From Sphingobacteriales bacterium (lineage in GTDB: Bacteria; Bacteroidota; Bacteroidia; Chitinophagales; JADIYW01), in contig JADKIQ010000025.1 of assembly GCA_016721245.1 (NCBI GenBank), positions 372,001-436,000 on the forward strand: a stretch of 64,000 nt of DNA. The letters are read 5' to 3'. Positions 63,533 to 64,000 of the stretch are shown piece by piece. How positions within the stretch are numbered: position 1 is the stretch's first letter; every line of letters starts with the position of its first letter. The notes beneath the pieces are model-generated. The model saw nothing but the letters and a program-made list of their open reading frames with translations. It did no database searches and had not been told where the DNA came from. The translations under genes and the position numbers were made by a program.

Positions 63533-64000
63533 ATGAGGACATCTTTTTACATTTGCTTATTTTTAGTATTTGCCATTAGCTGTAAAAAAGAACAAGATAC
63601 TGCCAGAAAGGCCGCTCCGCCGGATCAGACGGAAATCAATAAATTAAAATTAAATCAGATACAGATTTTAGGCAGCCACAACAGCTACCATAAACGTATG
63701 GATGCCCGTCTTTTCAGTGCCATATCTAATATCAGCTTTTTACTGCCGGCAGAATATCAACCCGAAGAATTAGATTATTTTCATGAACCCTTAAACGACC
63801 AACTCAATACATACGGAATGCGGGGATTTGAAATCGACATTTACAATGACCCGAATGGCGGCTTGTTTTTTAACCGGGCTGCAAATAGTCTGGCCCGTAT
63901 GTCAGTTGCCTCCAATATTGCGGAACTTAAACTACCCGGACTGAAAGTGTTGCATATCCCGGATGTTGATTACCAAACACATTATTATACATTTAAAAGC
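63533..64000 (+). CDS. Phosphoinositide phospholipase C-like lipoprotein (runs off the window)
   Basis: First 156 codons. Lipoprotein signal peptide ending AISC (Cys 17), KKEQD after it. The catalytic-domain start ILGSHNSYH and a GFEIDIYNDPNGG segment match the X-domain of Ca2+-dependent PI-PLC-C1-type proteins (PF16670 type), where the first His of SHNSYH and the acidic EIDIY residues form the active site. The remaining catalytic His lies outside the window. Predicted lipid-anchored phosphodiesterase. Confidence 0.75.
   Translation, partial: MRTSFYICLFLVFAISCKKEQDTARKAAPPDQTEINKLKLNQIQILGSHNSYHKRMDARLFSAISNISFLLPAEYQPEELDYFHEPLNDQLNTYGMRGFEIDIYNDPNGGLFFNRAANSLARMSVASNIAELKLPGLKVLHIPDVDYQTHYYTFKS

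Overview
The window is chromosomal DNA of a low-GC member of the Bacteroidota, most likely a free-living Chitinophagales/Sphingobacteriales-type organism. The evidence is internal: three proteins with type IX secretion (T9SS) C-terminal sorting domains, many -7 boxes of the Bacteroidota type (TAnnTTTG) in front of genes, a TonB-linked outer-membrane barrel protein, a DUF5723 protein, and dense packing with near-touching convergent gene pairs. No phage, transposase or CRISPR array was found.

Layout. 0-8 kb: the 5' end of clpB, a small holin-like membrane protein, then a secreted trio dominated by a 1962-residue Gly-rich T9SS adhesin-like protein. 8-21.6 kb: a glycan/lipid glycosylation island with four divergent paralogues of one GT-C-like membrane family, a fifth GT-C-like protein, two family-2 (polyprenol-phosphate type) glycosyltransferases, a PhyH dioxygenase, a GNAT acetyltransferase and a TPR membrane protein. 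21.6-46 kb: housekeeping and catabolic genes (ung, tRNA-Arg, DODA-type dioxygenase, TonB-type receptor, GH36 alpha-galactosidase, 3-hydroxyacyl-CoA dehydrogenase, M43, M14 and M61 peptidases, rsmI, IMPase, a GlcNAc-kinase-like protein, rocD). 46-50 kb: a trpE-trpG-trpD-trpC operon. 50-56.8 kb: a very long YG-repeat protein with an S74 chaperone tail, and a T9SS protein. 57-61.5 kb: a hisG-hisD-hisC-hisB operon. 61.6-64 kb: a DUF885 protein and the start of a phospholipase C-like lipoprotein.

The most informative signals are regulatory. Upstream of trpE there is a 14-codon leader peptide with three tandem Trp codons, a promoter with an exact -33/-7 match, an antiterminator and an overlapping intrinsic terminator: a complete attenuator. 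Upstream of hisG there is a 16-codon leader with four His codons, also 4 nt behind a -7-like box. Both leaders appear to start almost at the transcription start. In the operons they control, trpG carries an in-frame TGA and hisC carries two opposite single-base shifts; the neighbouring YG-repeat gene carries three more. These are either consensus errors of the assembly or real decay.

Other structure worth attention: a perfect 76-bp cloverleaf-shaped palindrome at 36.5 kb, a perfect 18-bp operator-like palindrome before the hydroxyacyl-CoA dehydrogenase, and in-frame intrusions of intergenic 'word' repeats into the coding sequences of trpE and the M61 peptidase.
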